Part shown: positions 34,503-42,749 of the stretch, in pieces
How the letters are laid out: each line of letters begins with the position of its first letter
Numbering within the stretch: the stretch's first letter is position 1
NCBI RefSeq assembly: GCF_035552695.1
Contig: NZ_DASZKT010000197.1
Span: 1-64,000 of the forward strand
DNA length: 64,000 bases
Direction of reading: 5' to 3'
From: Actinospica sp035552695
GTDB lineage: Bacteria; Actinomycetota; Actinomycetes; Streptomycetales; Catenulisporaceae
Notes under the pieces: generated by a model
Told to the model about the DNA's origin: nothing
Seen by the model: the letters and a program-made list of their open reading frames with translations, nothing else
Databases searched by the model: none
Position numbers and translations under genes: made by a program

Positions 34503-35363
34503 TTACTGGACGGGCGCCGCGGGGCCGGCCGGGTCGAAGCCGATGACGAGTTCGGCGATTCGCTCCGGCGTCTCCTCGTGCGGCTGGTGGCCGTAGCCCT
34601 CCAGCAGTTCCAGGCGACCGTTCAGGCTCTCGGCGACGAACCGTCCCTCGGCGGTCGCGTCCGGGAAGTCCTCGTCCGCGGTGCCCATGATGACGAGCGT
34701 GGGCACGGCGGAGGCCTTCGCCCGCGGCAGCTTCGACTCGGCGGCATCGTGACTGCCTGCGCACATCTTCGCGAACACGGCGGTCCGCCCCGGCTCGCGC
34801 AGGTTGGCGTCGACGGCGGCGCGCATCTCGGCGTAGTCGGCGGGGCGCTTGGGGAACATGTGCGGGAACCAGACCATCCACAGGCGGCGGGTGAACATCG
34901 GCTTGGTCATCAGCGCGTACGTGATCTTCCCGACGAGGTTCGGCGCGGGCAGGCTGCGCACGAACGGCCCGGCCAGGACGGCGCCGCGCAGCAGTTCCGG
35001 GTGGTCGGCGGCGAGGTGCACGGTCGAGGCGGACGTGTAGGAGTTGCTGTAGAGAAGTACGGGCCCGGCGTCGAGGTGGCGGATCAGCGCGGCCAGGTCC
35101 GCGGCGGTCGCGGCGGAGCTGTACTCGGCCCAGCCGGTGTCGGACTCGCCGAGGCCGCGGTAGTCGGTCGTCACGACCCGGTATCCGGCGCGGAGCAGGA
35201 CGGGGGCCAGGTGGCGGAACGTGGCGCGGGTGGTGCCCATGCCCGGGGCGAGCAGCACGAGCGGGCCGGTGCCCTGGTCGTCGTAGGCGATGCGGCCGAC
35301 GGATCCGTCGGGGCGGGGCGTCTCGAGGTACTGCGTCGTTCCGGGGTTCGCGATCGTGGTCAT
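34503..35363 (-). CDS. Alpha/beta hydrolase with degenerate nucleophile elbow
   Basis: A 286-residue alpha/beta hydrolase fold protein. Oxyanion region LLAPGMGTTRATFRHLAP; strand-5 nucleophile segment VLLYSNSYTSAS, where the usual GxSxG is SNSYT; acid in MGTADEDFPDATAE; His in GYGHQPHEETPE. The Ser-Asp-His triad is present but both Gly positions of the elbow are replaced. Substrate unknown. It is transcribed from a promoter that overlaps a 25-bp inverted repeat and is followed by the TetR gene. Confidence 0.87.
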   Translation of the reverse strand: MTTIANPGTTQYLETPRPDGSVGRIAYDDQGTGPLVLLAPGMGTTRATFRHLAPVLLRAGYRVVTTDYRGLGESDTGWAEYSSAATAADLAALIRHLDAGPVLLYSNSYTSASTVHLAADHPELLRGAVLAGPFVRSLPAPNLVGKITYALMTKPMFTRRLWMVWFPHMFPKRPADYAEMRAAVDANLREPGRTAVFAKMCAGSHDAAESKLPRAKASAVPTLVIMGTADEDFPDATAEGRFVAESLNGRLELLEGYGHQPHEETPERIAELVIGFDPAGPAAPVQ

Positions 35364-35399
35364 CAGGGCCTCCGGCCTTGGTGGTTATGTCCAGTAGCT

Positions 35400-35431
35400 C
35401 CAAAGCTAATTGCGTTAGCTTTGGCTGTCAA
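35400..35431 (-). promoter_or_regulatory. Promoter with embedded inverted repeat for the hydrolase gene
   Basis: On the minus strand TTGACA (35431-35426) and TAGCTT (35408-35403) are exactly 17 bases apart. An inverted repeat with perfect 10-bp arms CCAAAGCTAA and TTAGCTTTGG and a 5-base centre (35400-35424) covers the spacer and the -10 box. A bound dimer would block RNA polymerase. Its sequence differs from the palindrome at the tetR gene. Confidence 0.7.
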
Positions 35432-35480
35432 GCCGCCCACCCCTAGGGGTCCGTATCCCCCGCAAGGAGTAGTTGTCCTC

Positions 35481-35506
35481 CCTAAGTTCCTTCTGAGGAA
35501 CCTAGG
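35481..35506. other. Imperfect hairpin upstream of the glycosyltransferase gene
   Basis: CCTAAGTTCCT and AGGAACCTAGG pair over 11 bp with one mismatch around a TCTG loop, about 100 bases before the glycosyltransferase start. It may be an operator or a leader hairpin. Confidence 0.4.
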
Positions 35507-35604
35507 CATATCGGTTTTCAAGCCGCTACCTTGGGCCTCTGTTGCCGTCGGCCCGACCCGTCGCCGGCGAGGGGCCCGAGCGGACGAGGACACGGAGGAA
35601 CCAG

Positions 35605-36846
35605 GTGGCCGGACGAATACGCCGACCCGCCCGACCGACCCAGGTACGGGACCAGGGCAGGGCGGTGGTCTTCTCGGCCCGGGTGGGTGCCGGCCACGAC
35701 GCGGCGGCGAACGAGATCGCGCGCCGATTAGCCGGCGCCGGGCTCCAGGTGGACCGGCACGACTTCCTGGACCAGTTGCCCGGAGCGGCCGGCCGGATGA
35801 TGTGCGACTCGTACCACAACATGCTGCTCGCGGCGCCGTGGAGCTACCAGATGCTGTACGGGGCGCTGGACCGGTCGCGCGCGCTGTCGCTGCAGGTCTC
35901 CTTCTTCTCCGCGCTCTCCACCCGGCGGATGCTGGACGCGATCGGCACCGACGCCCGCGTGGTGGTGTCCACGTATCCGCTGGCCGGCCAGGTGCTCGGC
36001 CGGCTGCGGGCGAACGGCCGGCTGCGCGTGCCGGTGGTGACCTACCTGACGGACTACTCGGTGCACCGGCTATGGGTGGCCGCCGGCGTGGACGGCCACA
36101 CCGCGGTGCACGACGTGGCCGCGGCGCAGGCACGCGCTCTCGGGGCCGCGCAGGTGGTGACCGTGGACCCGGCCGTGGACCCGCGCTTCTTCCCGGGCTC
36201 GGAAACGGCGAAGGCCCAGGCGCGCGCGAAGTTCGGACTGCCCGCGGAGGGCAAGCTGGCGCTACTGGTCGGCGGCTCCTGGGGCATCGGCGATTTCGAC
36301 GAGACGGTCCGCGACATCACCGCGACCGGCTTGGCCCGCTGCGTGGTCGTCTGCGGCCAGAACGAGGATCTGCGCAGGCGGCTGATCGAGCAGGGCGTGC
36401 AGCACGTGTACGGCTGGGTGGACGATATGCCCGCTTTGATGCACGCTTGCGATGTGCTGATCCAGAACGCGGGTGGGATGACCGTGTACGAGGCGCGGGC
36501 CTGCGGACTGCCGGTCGTGACGTATCGGACGCTGCCGGGCCACGGGGAGACGAACGCGCAGTACTTGGACGAAGCGGGCACGGCGCCGTGGGTGCGCGAC
36601 GCCGCGGACCTGCGTACCACGCTGGAGAAGGCGCTGCAGGACCGGCCGTGGGACCTGATGCCGGACTTCGCGGCCGACCCGGTGACGGTGATCCTTGGCA
36701 TGGCGCCGCAGCACGGCCCGGATCCGCTCGGCCGGATCCCGAAGCAGCGGGACAGGAAGAACCGTCGCTGGGAGCGGCGGCTGCGCGGCGCACGCCTCGG
36801 GGACGGGCAGGGCGAGTTCGACTTCGAGGCGCGGGGGGCGGCGTGA
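35605..36846 (+). CDS. MGDG synthase-like diacylglycerol glycosyltransferase (GT28 type)
   Basis: A 413-residue GT-B enzyme. The N-terminal MGDG-synthase domain starts VVFSARVGAGHDAAANEIARRL and includes FLDQLPGAAGRMM and VSTYPLAGQVLGRL. The C-terminal domain has LVGGSWGIGDF, VYGWVDDMPALMHACDVLIQNAGGMTVYEARACGLPVVTYRTLPGHG, the nucleotide-sugar site. It likely glycosylates a lipid such as diacylglycerol at the membrane. GTG at 35605 has GGAGGAA five bases upstream. The next gene, a NodB deacetylase, begins 60 bases later, so the pair may modify one envelope glycolipid. Confidence 0.85.
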   Translation: MAGRIRRPARPTQVRDQGRAVVFSARVGAGHDAAANEIARRLAGAGLQVDRHDFLDQLPGAAGRMMCDSYHNMLLAAPWSYQMLYGALDRSRALSLQVSFFSALSTRRMLDAIGTDARVVVSTYPLAGQVLGRLRANGRLRVPVVTYLTDYSVHRLWVAAGVDGHTAVHDVAAAQARALGAAQVVTVDPAVDPRFFPGSETAKAQARAKFGLPAEGKLALLVGGSWGIGDFDETVRDITATGLARCVVVCGQNEDLRRRLIEQGVQHVYGWVDDMPALMHACDVLIQNAGGMTVYEARACGLPVVTYRTLPGHGETNAQYLDEAGTAPWVRDAADLRTTLEKALQDRPWDLMPDFAADPVTVILGMAPQHGPDPLGRIPKQRDRKNRRWERRLRGARLGDGQGEFDFEARGAA

Positions 36847-36906
36847 CCGTCGAGCGCCCGCGAGGTCTTAGCTTGGACGAGGTCGTTGCGTGAACGAGGT
36901 GGTCGG

Positions 36907-37644
36907 GTGAGCGGCGTCGCGTGGGCCAAGCAGTTGACCGGGGTGGCGGCCGTGGGCGCGCTGGCCCAGGCGGTGCCGATGGTGACCAGCCTCGGCCCGG
37001 TGCGCGCCGCCGTCTGGCCGCGGCTGACCGGGCTCGGTGACCCCGGCCACGTCGCGCTGACCTTCGACGACGGGCCCGACCCCGCCTCCACGCCGCAGTT
37101 CCTTGACGCACTTGACGAGGCGGGCGTGCACGCCACGTTCTTCCTGCTCGGCCGGATGGTGCAGCAGGCGCCGTGGCTGGCCCGGCGGATCGCGGACGCG
37201 GGGCACGAGGTGGCGCTGCACGGCTGGGCGCACCGTGCGCACATCGCGGTCTCCCCCGCGCAGACCCTCCGCGACCTGCGGCAGGGCCGGGATGAAGTGG
37301 CCAGCGCGGTCGGCCGGGCGCCGACCTGGTACCGGCCGCCGTACGGCGTGGCCACGGCCGCGACGTTCTCCGCCTGCCGGAGGCTCGGCCTGCGGCCGGT
37401 GCTGTGGAGTGCCTGGGGCAGGGACTGGACGGCGAGCGCGACCCCGGAGTCGGTGTTCCACACCGTCGTGCGCGACCTGCGCGGCGGCGGAACGGTGCTG
37501 CTGCACGACTCGGACTGCACCTCGAAGCCGCTGTCCTGGCGCTCCACCCTCGGCGCGCTGCCGCTGCTGCTCGAGCACTGCGCCGAACAGGGCTGGAAGG
37601 TCGGGCCGCTGCGCGAGCACGGCCTCGCCGTCGGCGTGCGCTGA
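36907..37644 (+). CDS. NodB-type polysaccharide deacetylase
   Basis: A 245-residue protein. A weak N-terminal hydrophobic segment (about residues 8-28) may anchor or export it. The NodB core shows motif 1 TFDDGPDP at residues 52-59, motif 2 HGWAHRAH with both zinc His, motif 3 RPPYG, motif 4 SAWGRDW and motif 5 LLHDSD. It removes N-acetyl groups from an amino-sugar polymer or glycolipid. GTG 36907 is preceded by CGAGG; GTG 36886 is an alternative. It is 60 bases downstream of the lipid glycosyltransferase. Confidence 0.88.
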   Translation: MSGVAWAKQLTGVAAVGALAQAVPMVTSLGPVRAAVWPRLTGLGDPGHVALTFDDGPDPASTPQFLDALDEAGVHATFFLLGRMVQQAPWLARRIADAGHEVALHGWAHRAHIAVSPAQTLRDLRQGRDEVASAVGRAPTWYRPPYGVATAATFSACRRLGLRPVLWSAWGRDWTASATPESVFHTVVRDLRGGGTVLLHDSDCTSKPLSWRSTLGALPLLLEHCAEQGWKVGPLREHGLAVGVR

Positions 37645-37711
37645 CCGCCTCGCGGCGGGTCCGGCCGCGCGCCGTGCTCTGTCGGCGCGCGGGCCCGAGC
37701 CTGACCCGGGC

Positions 37712-38086
37712 TCAGTTCTGCTGCTGCCCCTGCTCGATGCCGGCCTCGCGCCGCACCTTGTCCATGTCCAGGTCGCGGGCCTGCTGGAGCAGGTCCTCGA
37801 GCGCCGACTCGGGCAGCGCTCCCGGCTGCGCGTAGAGCACGACCCGGTCGCGGATGACCATCAGCGTGGGGATCGCCGAGACGTTGAAGGTGCCGGCGAG
37901 GTCCGGGTTGGCCTCGGTGTCCACCTTGCCGAAGAGCACATCCGGGTTCTTCTCCGAGACCCGTTCGAAGATCGGGGCGAACTGGCGGCAGGGCCCGCAC
38001 CAGGAGGCCCAGAAGTCGACGAGGGTGATCCCCTCGCGGTCGGTGTGCTCCTCGAAGTTCTGTGCGGTCAGTTCGAGCGTGGCCAT
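37712..38086 (-). CDS. trxA: Thioredoxin
   Basis: A 124-residue thioredoxin. The redox motif WCGPC is at Cys30 and Cys33 in DFWASWCGPCRQFAP; the cis-Pro is in SAIPTLMV. A C-terminal extension of about 15 residues ends in a Gln-rich tail. It reduces cytoplasmic disulfides with thioredoxin reductase, which is not in the window. GGAGGA lies before the ATG at 38086. It is convergent with the deacetylase and divergent from the YihY-like gene. Confidence 0.93.
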   Translation of the reverse strand: MATLELTAQNFEEHTDREGITLVDFWASWCGPCRQFAPIFERVSEKNPDVLFGKVDTEANPDLAGTFNVSAIPTLMVIRDRVVLYAQPGALPESALEDLLQQARDLDMDKVRREAGIEQGQQQN

Positions 38087-38249
38087 CTTGGTCCTCCGAC
38101 TCCGATCGGTTCTTTCCACCCTAGACGCCCGCACCCCGTGCCCACCAGCGCGCACGCCTGTGCGCTTCGCGCGCGGCATGCGCGGAAACACCGGAAAGAC
38201 GCTACAGTCGGTGGCACGGAGACGGCCCGTGGTGATCAGAGGAGTTTCA

Positions 38250-39122
38250 GTGTCCGTGCTCACCCCCGGGGCCCCGAAACGGCGGACCGCGACGATCCCA
38301 GGGCAACGGGGGATGCGCATGACGGACGAACCGCCGCGCGAGCCGGAGCCCGCGCACGTGGGCGGCCTGCGCGGCTTCGCCCATCGGGCGTGGCGGGAGA
38401 GCCAGGAGCTCGAACTGATGCACCGCGCGCTCGGCTTCGCGGCGCTCGGCCTGGTGACGGTGATCCCGCTGCTCCTGGTGGTCTCCGCGGCCGATCCGGT
38501 GGGCGGCCGCCAGTTCCCGTCCTGGCTGGCCGCGGCGCTCGGCCTGTCCTCGACGGCGGCCAAGGAGCTCCGCCCGGTCTTCGGCACGCCGTCGAACGCG
38601 CTGTCCGCGACGACCGCGCTGGGATTGGCGGGCCTGGCCGCGTTCGGGCTGTCCTTCGTCTCGGCGGTGCAGGTCGGCTTCGAGCGGATCTGGGGGTTGC
38701 CGCCCGCCCGGCTGATGAGCGTGTGGCGGCGAGTGGTGTGGCTGGCCGCGCTGATCGGCTTCCTGTTCGTGGCCGCGGACACCAGCCTGCTGCCGCGCGA
38801 CTCGCTGCTGCGCACCGTGGTGCAAGCGGTGGTGGCGACCGCGGGCTCGACCGCGTTCTTCTGGTGGTCCGCCAGATTCCTGCTGTCCGGCCGGGTGAGC
38901 TGGATGCCGCTGCTGCCGGGCGCGATGCTCACCGCCGTCGGCTTGGTCGGCCTCCGGCTGTTCTCCGCCGTGGTGTTCTCCCCGCTCGTGGTCTCCAGCG
39001 CGGAGGCCTACGGCGCGATCGGCACCGTCGTCGTGCTCACCTCCTGGCTGATCGGGACCGGGTTCGTGCTCTTCGGCGGCGGCCTGCTAGGCCGATTGCT
39101 CATGGAACACTCCGCCGACTGA
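38250..39122 (+). CDS. YihY/BrkB-like integral membrane protein
   Basis: A 290-residue protein. After a 50-residue basic N-terminus come about six TM helices (approximate residues 63-82, 115-140, 160-178, 185-207, 215-240, 255-278). The pattern, including GFERIWGLPPARLMSVWRRVVWL and GAIGTVVVLTSWLIGTGFVLFGGGLL, matches YihY/BrkB-type envelope proteins, which lack a proven function and are not RNases despite older names. GTG 38250 has GAGGAG five bases upstream; ATG 38320 is a later possibility. Confidence 0.78.
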   Translation: MSVLTPGAPKRRTATIPGQRGMRMTDEPPREPEPAHVGGLRGFAHRAWRESQELELMHRALGFAALGLVTVIPLLLVVSAADPVGGRQFPSWLAAALGLSSTAAKELRPVFGTPSNALSATTALGLAGLAAFGLSFVSAVQVGFERIWGLPPARLMSVWRRVVWLAALIGFLFVAADTSLLPRDSLLRTVVQAVVATAGSTAFFWWSARFLLSGRVSWMPLLPGAMLTAVGLVGLRLFSAVVFSPLVVSSAEAYGAIGTVVVLTSWLIGTGFVLFGGGLLGRLLMEHSAD

Positions 39123-39359
39123 GTGAACTGACGCCAAGTCATACGATCCGCCGATTGCTCCACGAGGCGGAAATTCTCCCGCTTGCTTGCATAGTCATGC
39201 GCCGCCGTCGACGATGGATCTCAGATCCCGGCGATGGAATATGCACTCGGCCGCGAGGCGCATAACTGACACTTCCTCACTGTGATCCGTTACTCTTTGC
39301 GTTGATCAGACTGCATACAGTGAAATGAAGCGAAGTGAAGTGGGGTGAACGGAGTGGGG

Positions 39360-41423
39360 ATGTCGCTATCCGCGCCGCCGTCGAACGTGTCGCTGTCGAC
39401 CGTGCCGCAGTCCAAAGTGCCGTGGACCAGGCGAGAACGCTGGCTGCTGGCAGGCATCGTGGTGCTCGCCGCGAGCATGTACGGCTGGGAGGCCGCGCAC
39501 GCGCAGTATCACGGCTTCTATGCGGTCGCCGTGCGCTCGATGACGACGGGTTGGCGGGCGTTCCTGTTCGGCGCGCTGGATCCGAACGCGTCGATCACCA
39601 TCGACAAGGTCCCCGGCTTCCTGTGGCCGCAGGCGATCAGCGCGCAGATCTTCGGCTTCCACGCGTGGTCGCTGGCGCTGCCCCAGGTGATCGAGGGCGT
39701 CGTGACGGTGCTGGCGCTGAATTCGGCCGTGCGTCGCTGGATCGGGCCGACAGCCGGCCTGTTCGCGGCCGGGATCTTCGCGCTGACGCCGGTGGCGGCG
39801 TCCCTGTTCGGCAAGGTGCTGGAGGACGCGGCGCTCACCTGCGCCCTGGTTCTCGCGGCGGCGACCTGGCAGCGCGCGGTGCAGACCGGCAGGCTGCACT
39901 GGCTGCTGCTGTGCGGCGTATGCGTCGGCATCGGCTTCCAGGCCAAGATGATGCAGGCGTGGGCCGTGCTCCCGGCGTTCGCGATCGCGTACCTGATCGC
40001 CGCTCCCCCGCGCTGGGTGACCAGGCTGTGGCACACGCTGGCGGCCGGAGCGGTGTGCCTCGCCGTGTCGCTGTCCTGGGTGATCATCGCAACCCTGACT
40101 CCGGCCGCGGACCGGCCGTACATCGACGGCTCGACGAACAACAGCGCGATCGCGATGGTGTTCGGCTACAACGGTCTCGCCCGCTTCGGTTCGGTGGGCA
40201 TGTCGGCCGCCGGGACGGGTAGCGTCTCGACGATCCAGGGCGGGCACTTCGGCGGGGACGGCGAGAGCGGCTGGCTCAAACTCTTCGAGCACAATCTCGC
40301 CTCGCAGATCGGCTGGCTCTACCCGGTGGCCGCGGCCGGGATCGTTCTCGCCCTGCTGCCGCGCCGAGGCCGTCAGCGTACTGACACGGTGCGCGGCGGC
40401 GCCCTGATGTGGACCATCTGGCTGCTGATGACCGGCCTGGCACTGTCCGCGGGCAGCGTGCCGCACTCGACCTACGTCGTCGCGCTCGCCCCGCCGTTGG
40501 CCGCGCTCTCCACGTACGCGCTCGTGCGCACGGTCGCCATGTACCGCAGCGCGCGAACACGAGTGGATCGGCTCGCGCTGCCCGTGCTGACCGCCGTCAC
40601 GCTGGCTTGGGGAGTGCACCTGAGCGCCGACTTCCCCACGTTCGTGCCCGGCATCGCGCTGCCGCTGGCCGCGCTAGCGATCACCGTGGTCGTGCTGGCG
40701 GTCGTGACGCGGCGGATCGGCGGCACGCGCCGCGGGTTCACCGCGTGGTCGGCGGTCACGTGCTGCGCACTGATGCTGGCGATCCCGGCGATGTGGTCGC
40801 TTTCCGTCTTCGACTCGAAGTACGCGGGCAGTTCGGGCAACGCCAACGCGGGCGGTTACACCGGCGGCATGTTCGGCCGCTTCGCCAAGACCTTCGACAC
40901 CCTGTCAGCGCAGACCCGGCACGGCGGCGCGTCGGCGAAAACCGGCGGCAAACTCGGCGGCGGATTCGGCGGATTCAACCCCTTCGATCCGCCGGAACAG
41001 CTCACCGCCGCGCAGGCACGGCTGCTGACGTACCTCACGGACCACCGCAACGGAGCACGTTACCTGGTGGCGACGGAATCGTGGGCCGCGGCGTCGCCGT
41101 ACATCCTGACCGACGGCGCGCAGGTCCTCCCGATGGGCGGCTTCTCCGGCAACGCGGACTTCCCGCAGCCGCAGCAGTTCAACAGCATGCTGAGCTCGGG
41201 CAAGCTGCACTACGTGCTGCTCACCGGCCGCGGCATGCACTTCCCGGGCACCCAGCTCGGCAAGCAACCCCAGTTGCGCCTCGCGGCGGCCGAGGCTCAG
41301 ACACAGCCGACGGATCTCACGAGGATCGCCGCCGACGTCGCCAAGCACTGCCAGCTCGTCCCGGCCTCGGCATACGGGGCCGTCCCCGAGGAGACGGCCC
41401 CGCTGTATCACTGCGGCGCCTGA
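39360..41423 (+). CDS. GT39/ArnT-like membrane glycosyltransferase
   Basis: A 687-residue enzyme with about 11-13 TM helices in the first 480 residues. The catalytic loop after TM1 (YHGFYAVAVRSM) and the TITIDKVPGFLWPQAISAQIFG-type segment match the PMT_2 domain of polyprenyl-phosphate-sugar transferases. The last 200 residues are extracytoplasmic with a Gly-rich stretch (GGKLGGGFGGFNPF) and a DUF-like domain seen in actinobacterial members (ARYLVATESWAAASPYIL). It transfers a sugar from a lipid carrier outside the membrane. ATG 39360 has GGAG five bases upstream; GTG 39345 is in frame. Confidence 0.88.
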   Translation: MSLSAPPSNVSLSTVPQSKVPWTRRERWLLAGIVVLAASMYGWEAAHAQYHGFYAVAVRSMTTGWRAFLFGALDPNASITIDKVPGFLWPQAISAQIFGFHAWSLALPQVIEGVVTVLALNSAVRRWIGPTAGLFAAGIFALTPVAASLFGKVLEDAALTCALVLAAATWQRAVQTGRLHWLLLCGVCVGIGFQAKMMQAWAVLPAFAIAYLIAAPPRWVTRLWHTLAAGAVCLAVSLSWVIIATLTPAADRPYIDGSTNNSAIAMVFGYNGLARFGSVGMSAAGTGSVSTIQGGHFGGDGESGWLKLFEHNLASQIGWLYPVAAAGIVLALLPRRGRQRTDTVRGGALMWTIWLLMTGLALSAGSVPHSTYVVALAPPLAALSTYALVRTVAMYRSARTRVDRLALPVLTAVTLAWGVHLSADFPTFVPGIALPLAALAITVVVLAVVTRRIGGTRRGFTAWSAVTCCALMLAIPAMWSLSVFDSKYAGSSGNANAGGYTGGMFGRFAKTFDTLSAQTRHGGASAKTGGKLGGGFGGFNPFDPPEQLTAAQARLLTYLTDHRNGARYLVATESWAAASPYILTDGAQVLPMGGFSGNADFPQPQQFNSMLSSGKLHYVLLTGRGMHFPGTQLGKQPQLRLAAAEAQTQPTDLTRIAADVAKHCQLVPASAYGAVPEETAPLYHCGA

Positions 41424-41440
41424 GCGGGGCCGCCGAGACC

Positions 41441-41494
41441 CCCGCACCTCGGCGCCTGCCGAGAATCGCGCTCCGTCAGGAGCCGAGGTGCGGG
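41441..41494. terminator. Convergent terminator at the GT39 and pirin 3' ends
   Basis: Perfect 13-bp arms CCCGCACCTCGGC and complement are separated by 28 bases, and the right arm overlaps the last codons of the pirin gene. Confidence 0.6.
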
Positions 41495-42450
41495 ATCGGG
41501 TCCGCCGGGATGACGCCGAGCTTTCCCTTCTGGTAGTCCTCGAAGGCCTGCACGACCTCTTCCTTCGTGTTCATCACGAAGGGGCCGTAGGCGAAGACCG
41601 GCTCGCGGATCGGCTGGCCGCCGAGCAGCAGGACGTCGAAGTTCGGGGTCCGGCTGTCCGGGCGGTCGGTGGCGGCGATGGTGATCGAGTCGCCCTCGCC
41701 GAAGACGGTGAGCTGGTGGGAGTCGAACGGGCGGGCGTCCGCGCCGACCGTGCCACGGCCGGAGAGCGAGTAGGCCAGCGCGTTGAAGCCCGGGTTCCAC
41801 GGCAGCGTCATCTGCGCGCCGGGGCTCAGCGTGGCGTGCACCATGGTGATCGGGGTGAAGGTGGAGCCGGGGCCGTTGTGCTCGCCGACCTCGCCGGCGA
41901 CGACGCGGATCAGCGCACCGCCGTCCGGAGTGCTGAGCAGCTTGGTCTGCGGGCCCTCGATGCTCTGGTAGTGCGGCGGGTTCCACTTGTTGGCCGAGGG
42001 CAGGTTCACCCACAGCTGGATGCCGTGGAACAGCCCGCCCGACATCACCAGCGCCTCCGGCGGAGTCTCGATGTGCAGCAGACCGCTGCCCGCGGTCATC
42101 CACTGCGTGTCGCCGTCGGTGATCACGCCGCCGCCGCCGTGCGAGTCCTGGTGCACGAAGGTGCCGTCGATGATGTAGGTCACGGTCTCGAAGCCGCGGT
42201 GCGGGTGCCACGGGGTGCCCTTGGGCTCGCCCGGGGCGTACTCGACCTCACCCATCTGGTCCATGTGGATGAAGGGGTCGAGGGTCTGCTTGGACACGCC
42301 CGCGAAGGCCCGGTAGACGGGGAAGCCCTCGCCCTCGAAGCCCTGCGGCGCGGTGGTGATGGAGCGGACCCGGCGCGGCGTGGCGGCCTGCGGGTCGGGC
42401 ACTGGGACGCGCGGCAGTTCCAACAGCCTGTCGGTGGTCACGGCGGGCAT
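41476..42450 (-). CDS. Pirin family protein
   Basis: A 324-residue double-cupin protein. The N-terminal cupin keeps the metal ligands HPHRGFET (two His), His in FVHQDSHG and Glu in LLHIETP. Pirins act as quercetin 2,3-dioxygenases or redox-sensing co-regulators, and in Streptomyces one modulates central metabolism under oxidative stress. The role here is by homology. GAAGGAGGACGAG precedes the ATG. It is monocistronic. Confidence 0.92.
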   Translation of the reverse strand: MPAVTTDRLLELPRVPVPDPQAATPRRVRSITTAPQGFEGEGFPVYRAFAGVSKQTLDPFIHMDQMGEVEYAPGEPKGTPWHPHRGFETVTYIIDGTFVHQDSHGGGGVITDGDTQWMTAGSGLLHIETPPEALVMSGGLFHGIQLWVNLPSANKWNPPHYQSIEGPQTKLLSTPDGGALIRVVAGEVGEHNGPGSTFTPITMVHATLSPGAQMTLPWNPGFNALAYSLSGRGTVGADARPFDSHQLTVFGEGDSITIAATDRPDSRTPNFDVLLLGGQPIREPVFAYGPFVMNTKEEVVQAFEDYQKGKLGVIPADPIPHLGS

Positions 42451-42749
42451 CTCGTCCTCCTTCGATCTCGGCTGAGCGTCGCTGCACGCGCCCGCTCGGA
42501 TAGTTGAACATTAAACGATCCGCGCGCATTCCGCCACCCGCGGCCGCGCACGAGCACCGTCCACAGTGATGCGCACTTCGGTTCCACCGTCCACCTCGAA
42601 CGCCCGCTCCGCCACCGAGGACCCGAAGCGCGAAAGCTCGAAGCCCGGATGCCCGCCGCGGCCCAGAAGATCGGCAGGAACGAGATGAGCCCGATCAGCA
42701 GCCGAAGGTGGTTGAGCGGATGCGCACCGCGGGTGGCTACGGCGGGTCG
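42451..42749. other. Intergenic region with possible gene remnant
   Basis: About 299 bases between the pirin start and the AfsR-like gene stop. Minus-strand frames here read protein-like over short stretches: one (about 42511-42650) contains SSVAERAFEVDGG, another (about 42640-42740) contains HPLNHLRLLIGLISFLP, resembling a final TM helix. Neither has a start. A decayed gene is possible but not proven. Confidence 0.3.

Noticed and set aside
36054..38000. Long minus-strand frame opposite the glycosyltransferase and deacetylase genes
   Set aside because: It lacks protein-like composition and runs antisense to two well-supported genes.
37103..39265. Very long plus-strand frame crossing deacetylase, thioredoxin and YihY-like genes
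   Set aside because: Low-complexity Arg-rich translation; it overlaps three genes with clear domains.
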